Both the position numbers and the translations under genes were made by a program. The notes under the pieces were generated by a model. That model saw only the letters and a program-made list of their open reading frames with translations, was not told the DNA's origin and ran no database searches. Below are positions 23,424 to 35,420 of a stretch of DNA of 64,000 nucleotides, in pieces. The DNA comes from Struthidea cinerea. Its lineage: Eukaryota; Chordata; Aves; Passeriformes; Corcoracidae. The DNA is taken from positions 994,137 to 1,058,136 of the forward strand of contig VZTI01000603.1 of NCBI GenBank assembly GCA_013397865.1. The letters are read 5' to 3'. Each line of letters starts with the position of its first letter. The stretch's first letter is position 1.

Positions 23424-24051
23424 TGTCATAGATTAAACCCAGCCAGCAGCTAAGCACCACACAGCCACTCGCTCACTCCCCAGCAGAATGGGGGAAAGAG
23501 AATTCAAAGGGTGAAGATAACTCATGCATTGAGATAAGAACAGATTAATAACAGAATCAAAATAAATTACTACTTCTATTACAACTAGTGCTGCTGCTGC
23601 TAGTACTACTGGTGTTAGTACTACTGCTGCTACCACTACCATTGTTCTAATGAAAATGAAAACAACGGAGAAAAACAAGTGATGCAAATGAAAACCCTTG
23701 CTCACCACCAGCTGACCAATTTCCAAGCAGTCCCCAAGCAGCAGATCCTTGGCCAGTCTCCCCCTAGTTTATTGATGAGCATGACACCCTATGGTCTGGA
23801 ATATTCCTTTGGACAGTCAGGGTCAGCTGTCCTGGCTATGTCCCCTCCCAACTCCTTGTGCACCTCCAGCCCTGTCGCTGCTGGGGTGGGGTGAAAAGCA
23901 GAAAAGGCCTTGGCTTGGTGTGAGCACTGCTCAGCAATAACAAAATCATCCCTGTGTTATCAAAACTTTTTCCTGCACAAATTCAACACTTAGCCCTATA
24001 CCAATTACTCTGAAGAAAATTAACGCTACTCCAGTAAAAACCAGCAGGATA
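23424..24051 (-). mobile_element. Solo LTR of an endogenous retrovirus
   Basis: Read on the minus strand this is a near full-length LTR of a widespread avian type. It starts TATCCTGCTGG-TTTT (family usual TGTCCTGGTTT) at 24051, has an 'AGTTAATTTTCTTC'-like block at about 24012-24023, and passes through the 'CAGCTGACCC' and 'GGGACATAGCCAGGACAGCTGACC' segments. It ends GGGTTTAATCTATGACA at 23424. The terminal CA/TG on the right has mutated. Flanks AAAGAAC (left) and AAATAAC (right) may be a worn target duplication. No internal retroviral genes are present. It carries a CTG/CTA trinucleotide tract at 23579-23640. Confidence 0.88.
23579..23640. repeat. CTG/CTA-type trinucleotide repeat inside the LTR
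   Basis: Interrupted GCT/ACT/GTT triplets fill the slot that the related LTR at 21538 fills with AAT. The frame across it is an Ala/Val-rich artefact. Confidence 0.85.
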
Positions 24052-27000
24052 AAATAACATTTGTCATTTTGGGAAGATACACTATATTTTTCATGTCTAG
24101 CATACAGTTTGCATTTCAAAGCCTAAAACTCAAAACAAATCTAGTTATAGAATTCTGACCTATGCTTATGGCATAAAATAATTCTCTCTCTGAAATTTAT
24201 TTATAAAATGAAGATTTTGGAGAATGTGGTCTTTGCCAATTTCTTCTAATGGCAAAGGAAATGAGGAGAATGGTGGGTGATTCAAATGGAAGGCAGTCTT
24301 AATTTCTCCAATGGAGAATGAGCGTTCATCGTACCATAGTTAGAGCAGAGGTATAAAAATGGAGCAGATCCATCCAATATTTTGAGCTTATCCCCCAGTT
24401 AACTGATAATCTCTAGTAATTTGCAGTTCAGGGACTCCTGAGACCTTTCTGCCCCTGCAACATGGTCAAGGTTTTCTCAGAAAAATTAGGACAATTGAGT
24501 AGTGTCTTTGGAGGTTATCAAAAGACAAATGCAATTTTCTCCCTGTGCTCCAAATTTTAGAAGAGAAAAATTTGTGCTAGCAGGTTGAGCTCCTAGTAAC
24601 TTCTTTTTGAATTTCATTTTTATGATTCATCCCATAAAACAAAAGAAATATTAGTTTCAAGCATTGGTACATATCTAATACTTTTCACACTGATGAAGAT
24701 TGGTTCATACAAGGTCTTGAAGGTATCATTTTTTGTCACCAGTCCATTCCTAATTTAACATGTTTATGACTGTAACTAAACCAGCTTGCCAAAAATAATG
24801 GTAAGAACTCTCTTTCTTCCTGACAATTGCTTTCTTCTTTCCTTGTTTGCCTGCCACTACCTCATGGTACTCTGAAATAATTTTCAGTTAATAACATTCA
24901 CACGAAACTAGCATTAATTAAACTTGTAATATTATGTTGGCTATAACATTCATTTAGTCAGCAACAGGACCAACATGTAGCTGCTCACTAGTAGGATGTA
25001 ACTTTCTTTTCTCTTTTCCAGGCAAATATAGTATTTCCTGTTATGCATGAAAATGCTGTAGTATACTGGATTTTTTAAATGTTCGCCTTAAATTGGTGCA
25101 TTATATAGAACTCAATAGTCTTGGGTTTGTTTCGATTTTTTTTTCCTTGTGGTCAGGTAAGCTTTATGAGTGGAACAGAGACACAATGCAAAAAATAGTA
25201 GAATCACACATTTGTATGTGTGTATGAAAATTTTTTGTAAATTTTGTTCGTTTAGCATATGCCGAAATCCTCCCCTTTCTCTCCAACCTTGACACAAAAT
25301 TAACTTTTAAACAAAACTATTTTAGACATGATTAAAGGCATGCAAAATTATGGCTAAAATAATGATTATTTTGTACACAATTTCCACTCTCTAACTACAG
25401 AACTGTAGCCCAGCGTGAAGCAGATTGGTCTTTTGCTATCTGATCCGATTCCTCTTTCAGGCTTGAGTGTTGACTGTAATTTGCAGACATGTAAATGTGT
25501 AGAAGTGAACCATATATAAATTAGTAAAGCCTGAAAATAGCAGGCCCATTTGGAACTCTTTCTTTCTTACAAATCAGCAATCTAAAATCTCCAGCCTAGG
25601 AGACAAACAGGAGTTCAAGCGGCATATTACTCTGTATAAACACCTTTTTACTACATTCTGACAGCTTTTGACAAATGTAACACAGAGCAAAATCATTTGC
25701 AATGGCTGCATCTGCCTCTTTAGAATCCATGATGAGAGCTGCAAAGACCGGTTATTTATTTAAAAGTCAAGTCTATGTGCAGCAGATTTTGTGAAGTGTG
25801 AACAGTGAAAGCACTTCAGTGCCATCTTTTCCTGTGTCTAAGTGCAATGCAAGCAGTTTCTAATTTCCTAACCTGTACCTTTGATATTTTAGCTGATTAC
25901 TAAGGTACATTGGCAAATAACCTGTGGAAGCAAACCCTTGTGAGTGAATTCACAGCATCACCTCTGAAATGAGGACGTGCTGGCTTGCTTTGCCTGGGAA
26001 ACATTGTTATAACCTGACTGTATAATTGTTCTCGGGATCACTTGGATGGCGGACACGTCAATCAATGGAAGTGTTTCATTATTTATTCTAAATCATTATT
26101 TGATTCAACATTACTTCCCATGATACTTCAACTTCTTAGGATCTCCTGGTGCTGAAAAATGGTAAAAAAATATTTGCACTGGTTGGCCAGCTCTAGTATT
26201 TAGTGTGGCTTACGATGGTGAAATTAGTGAGAATCAGTTACAGGGAAAAAACCAATGGATTCACACTTCCAAGCTTTGATGCAAAGATAAACCTAGAGAT
26301 GTCTCTAGTAAGGCAAATGAATCAAGTTTTCATGAACCACCTGATTTTCTCTATATAAGGACTGAACTGAGTTCTTTTTCTCTTATCAGTAATCATTATC
26401 AGCATCTGACAAGTAACCAATTCTAGAAATAAAACCTTCAGGCTCTTTAAATTAGGTTGCTGTGAAAGCACACAGATTTTATTCAGGCTCCTAGTGTTAG
26501 TGTAGTTATTTTACTTATTTCCCTTTTCCTACCATTTTCAAATTGTACCTTAAATTACAAGAAACAAATCATATTATCTATCCAATATCCTCATTCAAGT
26601 TGCTATTAGAAACACAGCAACAGAATTATCTCTATTATCTGCTAATTTTAGTATATTGACCTTCTTTCTCCCTACTTCCTGCCAAGGACTCTAGCATTTA
26701 AGAGTTTGCATGAGTATAGATGCCTGTGTCTCTTATGCAACACTTCCCATCTACAGGGGCTATACCTGGGTGAGATGATTCCTTATTATCTTTCCCCAGG
26801 AGATTATCTCCTCACAGCCTTAAGATTGATTTTTTTTTTCTGACACTGAATTCCTGAGTATACTGCAGGCAGCATTCTTCACATTTTATATTATCTGCAA
26901 AAAAAGCCCAACCCAACCTTTTCTTCCTCTTAGGCAGAAACACAAACCCTTCTCCATTATCTCCAAAGACAATGTGTTTACTTCTGGAGTCTGCTCTTCC

Positions 27001-27206
27001 ATGTCTTTCACAGCTCTCAATGCAGTAAATAGTGTTTCTACCCGAGAGCAGAAAGTGGTCTTTTACTGATTTTTCAATCTTTTTTCTTTTCTTTCTGGAA
27101 AGGGTGAAAGCCTTTCTAATTGCCTGGGCTTTGATCCTGTAGTAAAAATCACACATGTTACAGAACAGATAAGAAAAAGACTTGAGTTTATTGCAGAGGA
27201 AAGAAA
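24052..27206. other. Unique AT-rich DNA, candidate conserved non-coding tract
   Basis: Over 3 kb without a recognisable transposon or microsatellite. The part from about 25390 to 26100 is especially clean, with mixed composition and TAAT/ATTTGCAT-like words (ATTTGCAATGGC near 25697, AATTTGCAGACATGTAAATG near 25480). Such tracts are often regulatory elements of developmental genes in vertebrates, but conservation is not tested here. The minus-strand frame 26812-27267 (151 codons) overlaps the next SINE and has no known domain. Confidence 0.4.
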
Positions 27207-27456
27207 TTTGGCTAATGGATAGAACATGGGACTGAAAGGCAGGAGATTTGGGATTTATTCCTATCATTACTATTTGCTTCTACATGATCATTGTCAAGTC
27301 ATTTAACCTCTGTGTCTCATGTTCCTCTATATGCAGAATTAAAAAATAACATTTCTCTGTCCCAGGCAGATACTGCATAGTGTGAGGCCTAATTAAAGCC
27401 AGTAGAGTGTTTTGAGATCCTTGGATAAAAGGTGCTATAAAAAGTTCCAACTATTA
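27207..27456 (+). mobile_element. MIR/CORE-type amniote SINE
   Basis: A nearly full-length, old tRNA-derived SINE. The tRNA-like head reads GGCTAATGGATAGAACATGGGACTGAAAGGCAGGAGATTTGGGATTTATTCC, in which GGGATTTATTCC is a worn B box. The core block is ATTGTCAAGTCATTTAACCTCTGTGTCTCA, and the LINE-like tail is TTTTGAGATCCTTGGATAAAAGGTGCTATAAAAAGT. This order and wording match the MIR1_Amn-type SINEs shared by birds, turtles and crocodiles. It is certainly ancient, far older than the LTRs here. Exact family naming needs a library search. Confidence 0.85.
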
Positions 27457-28016
27457 ATTGCTTCGTGCTCCCTAGAAGATTTTAAGTCACATATCTCTTT
27501 GAATCATGAATCTCTATTAAATGAAGATTGCTATCTGGGCAATCATGCAGTTGTTGGCTTTTTAATTTCAGAAACAGATGTCTTGTGAGATTGAGCCATT
27601 CTTACTTATGAACTAACCTAAAATCTCAGCTAATACCTACAGACTTATGGAATAACACAGGAATCCACACACCACCAACCCACTTTACTCTCTTTTGTAA
27701 GTTTTTGCACATTCTTATGACTTCCTGTATTAAGTCCACCACTTTAGAATACATGTCTTTTCCCAGGAGGAACAAATCGAATCTAAAGTAGATTTCTGTT
27801 ATGTTTTGTTTCCTCACCCTCATTCTGGATAGAGAATCTCCAGGAGGAGATGGAGAAGGTGTGTTCATTGACTGAAATCTTCTGCTTCTCAGATTACCAA
27901 ACTGTAGCCTATGCTCCACAAAATGGTCGTATTAAAACCAACACAGTCTTGCATGAATTCTGAGGAGTCAGAGTTTCTTCTAAACATTTGCATGGATGTG
28001 AACCACTATGTAATAC
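27457..28016. other. Unique non-coding DNA
   Basis: No gene is recognised. The minus-strand frame 27626-27919 has no known domain. The last four bases (28013-28016, ATAC) are the left target duplication of the next LTR. Confidence 0.45.
28013..28016. repeat. Target-site duplication, left copy (ATAC)
   Basis: Matches 28390-28393 exactly, on either side of the LTR termini. Confidence 0.85.
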
Positions 28017-28389
28017 TGATGCCTTTTCCTGCTCTTAAAATCAAGAGTCAAACACGGTTAGAAGGGAAAAAGGCATTTTACCTAGGTATTTATTTTAAGG
28101 ATCCTTAGGTGCACTACTTCTAGGTCGAATGCACCTCCATGCACACCACAATGCCCCTTCCCCAAGGAACCTTCCCCTGGATGGTTCTATCTTAGTTCAC
28201 AAAATGTGTTCTGGAGAGGACCTTGGGGTCTGAGGCATATTGCTCCCTAACTACGAAACCTCTAAAATGTTCAGTCTCCTAGCTTAACAAACAAGTGTAA
28301 GAATGTAGGCTAAAGCACTAAGAATACAGAAGTTGCAAAAAGGTATAACAGGGGTTTAAAAGAAAAGGCAAAAAATCATCATGGCATCA
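28017..28389 (-). mobile_element. Complete solo LTR with 4-bp target duplication
   Basis: This 373-bp element has perfect 7-bp inverted termini (TGATGCC at 28017, GGCATCA ending 28389) and a 4-bp direct duplication ATAC on both sides (28013-28016 and 28390-28393). The 4-bp duplication is typical of ERV1-type (class I) retroviruses. On the minus strand a polyadenylation-type AATAAA lies in 'CCTTAAAATAAATACC' (plus 28083-28098), which sets the orientation. A second copy in the opposite orientation lies at 63274-63730. No internal retroviral sequence remains. I do not know the family name. Confidence 0.92.
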
Positions 28390-29058
28390 ATACAAACACT
28401 TGTCCTTTGGTTACCTTTTCTTCCTACAGGGTCGAAACTGGCAAAACACTTAGCAGACACGCAAAACCTGTGTTATTTCACTTCTCCTTTAAGGAATGCT
28501 CCAATTTCTTGCGACTCTGGCAAAAACTGACCATTTTTTTTAAGAGACCCAAGAAATTTACAGACTATCACCTTACATGTAACTTCCCAGACTCTCTCAG
28601 AAGGTATTTGGTTAATGACTGCATTGCTTTCAGCAGAACGAGCTATTTTTTTTTCAAGAAGACACAAACACAAATTAAAATACACATTTGAAAAACCAAG
28701 CGTTCTGGAATTGTACCATACACCTATCATCTTACACTAACAAAACTAACATGACTAACACTAGCAACAAAAGTTCAGATTTTTCAATAGATAGCACACA
28801 TCCAAGAACAGTTAGTTTCACTATTACTTGGCAAAAAAAATTCCATCAAAATATACAAGAGCCCAATTTTTTCCAAGTTGAATGAAAACTTTCATTATCT
28901 GGATTTTTGCCATTAACCATGAAGCTGGTAAAAGGCAGAAGATACAAGAAACTTTTCTTTGGAACAAAAGGCAAAACTATGTTACTGAACCATCTTACTG
29001 CTCAGTTTTGAACCCAACATTGATACTGTCAGCACACTTTCTCTACCTGAACACAATT
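28390..29058. other. Unique non-coding DNA
   Basis: No gene is recognised. Frames at 28407-28730 on both strands are mutual shadows with no domain. Confidence 0.45.
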
Positions 29059-29590
29059 TAGAATCATAGAACCATAAAACGGCCTGTGTTGGATGGGACC
29101 TTTAAAGATCATCTTGTTCCAGCTCCCCTGCCATGGGCAGGGACACCTTCCACTAGACCAGGTTGCTCTGACATCCATCCAGCCCGGCCCTGAACACTTC
29201 CAGGGTGGGGCATCCGCAACTTCTCTGGGGAACCTGTGCCAATGCCTTGCTACACTCACAGGAAAGAATTTCTTCCCAGTATCTAATCTAAACCTACCCT
29301 CTTTCAGTTTGAATCCATTCCCCCTTGTCCTGTGAGTACATGGTCTTGCAAAAAGTCCCTTTCCATCTTTCTTGTAGTCTTCCTTTGGGTACTGAAAGGC
29401 CAGAATTAGGTCACCTCGGAGCCTTTTCCAGGCTGAACAATCCCAGTTCTCTTAGCTTTTTGTCTAACCGTCTTGGTGACCCTCCTCTGGACTCGCTCCG
29501 CAGGTCAACATCCTTCCTGTGCTGGGAACCCCAGGAAGGGATGCAGGACTTGCATTGGGGTCTCACAAGATCTAAACAAATGCAGTGGCT
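29059..29590 (-). mobile_element. CR1 LINE 3' fragment
   Basis: Minus-strand CR1, one of the better preserved copies. The 3' end at the left reads AGAATCATAGAACCATAAAACGG. Conserved blocks follow in order: GATGGGACCTTTAAAGATCATCTTGTTCCAGC, CCATGGGCAGGGACACCTTCCACTAGACCAGG, CAGCCCGGCCCTGAACACTTCCAGGG, the AAAGAATTTCTTCCCAGTATCTAATCTAAACC block, CAGGCTGAACAATCCCAGTTCTC, CCTCCTCTGGACTCGCTCC and TGTGCTGGGAACCCCAGGA. The right part ends near GGGGTCTCACAAGATC. It lies in the 3' region, so no coding capacity remains. Confidence 0.95.
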
Positions 29591-32429
29591 CTACAGAGAG
29601 CTATGAAGAGTCAAATTCCAAACAAATATTCACATAAAAATGGACTTCTATAGGCGATTCGGGACTGGAGAAAGAGATTGTTCATCACCAGACAGAAAAT
29701 GTCCATATATGCCAGAAAAAACAGCAATGATGATAAATGTAACTTTTCTAAAATAAAACTGCATTTTCAAACATTTCCAGGGATAAGCTACAAGTTTTTC
29801 TCCATCAAAAGCAGGATTAATTACTTCTCCTTGACCTGAGGTCTCCTACAAAATAGGAACCAGCTTGCAGTATACAAGTATTGGAGAGAGCTCCCAGACT
29901 CTGCTGTGGGTTGCATTTAACTATTTACTGAAAATGCTCCAGCTGCAGCTGGAGTGTCTCTGTTCAATATTTATTATTATTTAACCTGTAAGGAAATGGA
30001 AATGATGCAAACATTTTTGATCAATGAATTCAGTCCTGGAATTTTTTTGGGTGTGGCTGCCTGTGATTTCCGCAGAGAGAATCTCCTTCTAACTTGACTC
30101 TACAATAATTTGCAACTCAAGAAAAGGTTTTTTGAGTGGATATTAGCAATTTTATGGTCTTTTGCTGTACTACTGCTAATTTTTGTCATCAGAGAGTGAA
30201 AGACTGGAACATGATACATGTGCAATCTTGCAACTGCCTTTACCTCATGCAATGGCAATATTTTCAAGGTTTCCAGTCCTATTTCTGTGTTTTATTTCAA
30301 GCTGTTTCCAATAATTACATAGCAGAGCACCTGTGCTGGATGAGTATCAAGGGTATTAAGGCCAGAAATTTTTGCAGACAAAAAGAACACTTGTTTTTAT
30401 CTTAAATTGATTTTTTTCTTATTCAAACAATCCAGCAGAACAGTCAACACCCAAATTTATGAGTATGTTAAGGCACAAGAAGCAGAAAATTAAAAGGTGA
30501 CTGTGTAGCAGCAGCTCTAATTGGTATTATTCAAGCTGGTGAAGTGCAGATAAAGAGCACAAAATATAAAAAGCTGGAGCACAGATCTAAAGAGCCCTTT
30601 TCAAAAGAGTTCAGATTCTACTAGTTACACATAAAAGAACTGTTATAACTACTTATATTTCTATATAGTTGAGATATACAGAGAAGTGTGTCATGTGCCA
30701 ATTCATACATCTAATTGTAAGGCATATAAACAGCATGACTATTTGCTAAAAGGATTATGATTCCTAGTGTCTGGAAACAGAGATGTTACTTCTTGTAATT
30801 ATCTATTGAGTTCATCATAATTTCATTTCCAGCCACAGTACTAAGTTCTTGTGCATCCCAAAAGATATTCTGCCCATGTGTGTTGTACAGTTGCTGTGCA
30901 CGTCCATCACAGCTATTTTGTGGGGTGTTTAGAAGCCTTCAGATCCCCAACATGGCAATGGTTGCTGCTAAAAACATCAGTCTATAACCTAAATCAGCAG
31001 ATATATCAAAGCGATACGATAATGTATGGAATATAAGGGCTGTTGTTTTCAGATAGGGTATCTAAGCCACAGCATTTTAAAGCAAACAGGGCAACCAGAT
31101 ATTGTCTTTATGTTTTTCAACACACTGAGGGTGCAGTTTGAGATGATTGTAAATGAGAGTCTCCTGTCAGGGATTCAGCTTCCACCAAGCCCAAGCTGAT
31201 GCTGTTTACTCCTGAGACAGGCAATACAGATTTCATCAGGTAAAGTTTGCATTTATTGGCCACCATAATGTACAGCAGAGAGGTGAATTTATCCAGAGCC
31301 TCCCTTCCCCCCTCCACCCTTTCTACACAGCTGTTTCCTTGAGTAAGAGCACCTGGTAAGTTTTGCTCTGGATTCAGAGGCAGTGTACCAGAGACAAGTA
31401 GGGCTGGGAAAGACCACAGGAGGGGGACTTAATCCTATATCCCAACGAGGATCAGTTATATCTGACTGAAGATTCTTCAACTTATTCTGAAAGCCTACCA
31501 CAATGTATCCAAGCAGTGTGTGTATTCCAGCATTATATTTTCCCAATCTGTCCAAGCTCTCTGCTGCTACTTGCCCTGAATTGACTTCCATTTAATTTCC
31601 CAACATTTTTCTCTCTCCAATATGAATCTGATGGAGAGAATAAAGCATTTATTTCTTTATTTAAAAGCCTATCATTTATTTGAAGTTCATCACTATAAAC
31701 CAGCTCAAGCAATTCCACCTTTGTTTTCATTCCTTCTCATGAACGTCTCATACTCATCCTTATTTCTCCTCGTAGGTCTATGTCCAGCTCGTTCATAGCA
31801 TTATTTAGGTGTCCCACAATGGATATTCCTGAGGTTGTACCAATACCAAAAAGAGCATAGCAGGCAGTTTATTTTGCATTTTGAAGGCTATACTTTTATC
31901 CACATGGCAAAATGACATTTTTCCTTTTTACAGAAACATAGTATTCTTCACTCATATTCCCCTGTGGTGTTTTATGGCCCCCTGCTAGGGAGAGTGGACA
32001 GAGTTCCCTCTGTAAAATCAGTCATGATTCCCCAAGTGAGCTTAAGTTTTGCTCAGCATGTAAAAATCTGTGCCCTCCAGTGATCAAAGCAGTCAGTGAT
32101 CATACAGACTTCTGAGAGCAAGTCCTACTCTAAAACAAAAGCATTTAAAAGAAAATCTTAAAACCACAGGACAAATTATGTGCACATCTATGGTATTGGG
32201 TACCTAATGATCTCCCGCAGTTGGATCCTAACCTTACTAAAGAAATCCCTCTTCCTTTTTTCTGGCTCCCCAACTTCCCTCAGCATCTTTAGAGTTCAGT
32301 TGCTCTCATCCATGGAATATTAAATCATGTAATTTCTCTTGAAGATTAAGTAAAGTACCTTGATGTGTGTATATCATAAAACAGTTTTCTGACTATCATA
32401 CATATCACCCAACTACACAGAAACCCAGA
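29591..32429. other. Unique DNA, partly CNE-like
   Basis: No gene or transposon is recognised over 2.8 kb. The parts at 29890-30120 and 30480-30560 are clean and evenly composed, with a CAGCTGCAGCTG palindrome near 29940, and look like candidate regulatory DNA. Minus-strand frames at 31117-31730 have no known domain. Confidence 0.4.
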
Positions 32430-32600
32430 CCCTTAGAATAAGTTAGGTTGGAAGGGACCTCTGGATGTCTAGTCCATCCTTGCTTCAAAAGCAAGTCTAA
32501 CTGGATGAGGTTGCTTTGGACTTTGTCCAGCTGAGTTTTGCACACTAAATAATCCCCCTTCTGCCAAGGACAGATTTTGATTCCTTCCTTCTGGTACATA
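32430..32600 (-). mobile_element. CR1 LINE 3' fragment (older subfamily)
   Basis: Minus-strand copy. TTAGGTTGGAAGGGACCTCTGGATGTCTAGTCCATCC is the typical CR1 3' region. It is followed by the reverse of 'AACCTCATCCAGTTAGACTTGC' and 'CTCAGCTGGACAAAGTCC'. The extreme terminal repeat is degenerate (CCTTAGAATAAG). The right boundary is approximate. Confidence 0.85.
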
Positions 32601-35420
32601 TCTAGGTAATATGTGAAAATACAACACTGATACTTTTCCCAGATATTTTCTTTCTTGCTGATGGAGACTTAACAGAGGAGACCTATTTGTTTTCAACTTG
32701 AGACAGTTCAAAGTGTCGAGTATTTCAGTTACTGTGGCTAACAAGAAATAAAATATCCTTTGTGTTTCATCAGTCTCTAGAATGTGTATCTTTATACAGC
32801 AACCTAGCAACTCAAACCTGGTGATTTCACCTTTGGTCTCTTTCCCACTTTTTTCATACAAAATCCCAGAACTAACAGCATTTCGAGTGCAGATTTTACA
32901 CCCAATATAGGGAAGTAGCAATCAGCATTGCAGACAGCACTGAAAATGCAAGAGTTAAAGCAACTCCATTAGAAACAAAAAATTATATTCTATATTATTC
33001 GTTTTTGGCAGTATTTTAAGAAGAAATAGGTTTTATCAGGTCTAATGGAGTTTAATCATTCTTAACAGCTACCCAGTGAGCTCTCCAACTATGTAAAGAA
33101 GAGTAATTCAGTTCATACACTACTGTACATGCATTACTGTATCTCCACACAGAAACATGTCTCCTGCTCTTCAGAAATTACTCATTCAACATCATATAAT
33201 AAACCAAAGGTACCAATAGGACTATAGCTTGGGTGGTTTTGGCTAGTGACTTTATAACTAATCTTTTAAATATGTGATTCTCTAGATACTCTCTATTTGA
33301 ATACCTTTAGTATCTGGCATGTGTTAATCAGCTACAAATAAAAACTTCACTGATGTTTATAGCCCCAAAAACACTCTTTAGCATCGAAAACAAACCAAAA
33401 GCACAATATCTACAGTGAATAAGATCAATCCAAAAATGAAAAAAAAAAAAAGCCCAACAATGAAAAAAAGGATTAAAAAAGTAGCAAGAAGCTTTATGAC
33501 TCTTGCATTAGCCCGTGAAACTGAACTTTGTGCATTTCTGATGAGGGAGTACCTGCAGATAAAACGACCTACAAAGCCTCGTGATACACAGTGGCACAAA
33601 GTGGAAACTATTTCTCTAAGAGAGGGAGGAAATAAGATATAGTAATACTGAAGCTATTTGTGAAAGGGAAGGGAATTGCAAATATTTAAAACATATTATT
33701 TAATTTGCTTTTCTCTTTTTCTTTTTTTTTTTTTAGTAGACATCACATTGAACAGGATAAAAAATTTCCTTCACATTGTTGGACCTGAAATGTGGCAAAA
33801 GAGAAGAAAGAATGCAATGACTTACCAGCAAGGCTGTTTGCTATTCATCCAATACTTGTATGACACTCTGTCTCCAACAGGATCCATATACTATTGCCAG
33901 TGTCCTGTAAAATGATAAAGACAAAACAAACCATAATTCTTTGAGGAATATTGTAAATAAAAAATGCAAGTACGGTGTGAATGAGAAATACTGTATGCTA
34001 CTGAAATTTCATATCATATCTACTAGGAGAGTGTAGCTATTATTACAAGGCATTTTAGCTAAGATTACTATTGGGGAAGATGACATTTGAAAACAATACA
34101 GCAAAATACTGACAGGTGGGTAGGTTTTACTTCATCAAAAAAGGCTGATTAATCTATATAATAAAAAAGCATATTCTTGATACAAAATGAATAAAAACTA
34201 AATTGTGTTTATCTGCTTGAATGAAGAGTGCTGCTTGGAAATCCAATGTCAGCCTCACTAGAAAAAAAAAATTGTTTGAAAGTATAATTTGCATTGCTTT
34301 GCTTTACCTCCTTAAAGCTTAGTCTAAGGTAGTTATTAGACTCCTGTCTGAAGCTGGTAGAGAAAGAGAAGCACCTCTGAGAGGAAATCAAGTCACTTGT
34401 GTGGATATCCCTCTCTTCACACAGGTTGTTTAGGTGGTCAGTTCAGCCTGCAGTGCCAGGTGGTTCACTTAGAAAACATGAATCCCACCTAGAAAGTGCA
34501 GGGGAAACAAGAATTACATTGTCTATTTTTATTTTGACAATGTTTAGCTCTCTCCCACTCCTGCAATCTGCAAAGTGGCAGTGGCTCAGAAGGCAGACTT
34601 CTTCATGGTTGTGAAATTTTTCTCCGATGAGAATTCAGGCTTTAATAAAATTAACTCCCCCTGAACAAACCCATGGTGTTAGGGTCAGAAAAGTAGATTA
34701 AACTTCAGACACCTTTCCCAAGGTGTCCCCTGAGATGATGAGAGAAGTCAATGGTCAAATCTTAAGGCTGTTTCAGAGTGAAGGATCAGAGGATACAAAT
34801 CCCTGTTCAGGGCCCCTATTTGAATACACTTTTCATCTCCTGAGCATTAGTAGGACACATAAAGCTCAATGTTTACAAAGAAACTGCAGTATATGCAGGC
34901 TACAACATAAATATTTTACAAGTGTGGAGAACCTGCTAAAAAAGATCTTTTCTCACTTTTACTAATGCATCCTTCATACCAATAACAACCTTAGTATATG
35001 TAACCACTTTATGTAAAAGGAATAGTCTTGCCAAGTATGAAATGGTTGCTGAGATACAGACTGATCTGCCCAATGAAAAACAAATATTACATTTCAATCT
35101 GCTTTTAGTAAGTCGTGGAGCATCCTCATCTTAAATGCTCTTTAAGAATATTTTCTCTCTTAACATTCACCAATTAGAAGGAGGAAAAGCAGATGGCCAA
35201 AATAAATTAGCGACAGCATACCAGCCCTGCCTCAGATCATCACCATTGGCAGATCTGAGCGGCATCACCATCCAGTCAGTAGTTAGGAAGAGAAGTATGT
35301 GTGTTTTTTTCCTCTGTCCCTTTCCGGAATAAAATTGGAGAGGCACTGCAGCTGTCGGAGTAGTCAGTTAGCAGATCTGAAGAAAGCAGAAATCTGGCCA
35401 AGGATATATAAAACTTTCTG
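32601..35420. other. Unique non-coding DNA
   Basis: No gene is recognised. An A-run lies at 33440-33451 and a T-run at 33721-33735. A perfect 8-bp hairpin lies at 34708-34727. Frames at 32469-32921 and 33415-33915 show no domain. Confidence 0.45.
34708..34727. other. Perfect 8-bp hairpin, 4-nt loop
   Basis: GACACCTT and AAGGTGTC are exact reverse complements around TCCC. It is short, so chance is likely; no downstream T-run suggests a terminator-like role. Confidence 0.6.

Noticed and set aside
26812..27267. 151-codon minus-strand frame
   Set aside because: Overlaps the MIR-type SINE and contains K/R-rich runs from T-rich DNA; no known domain.
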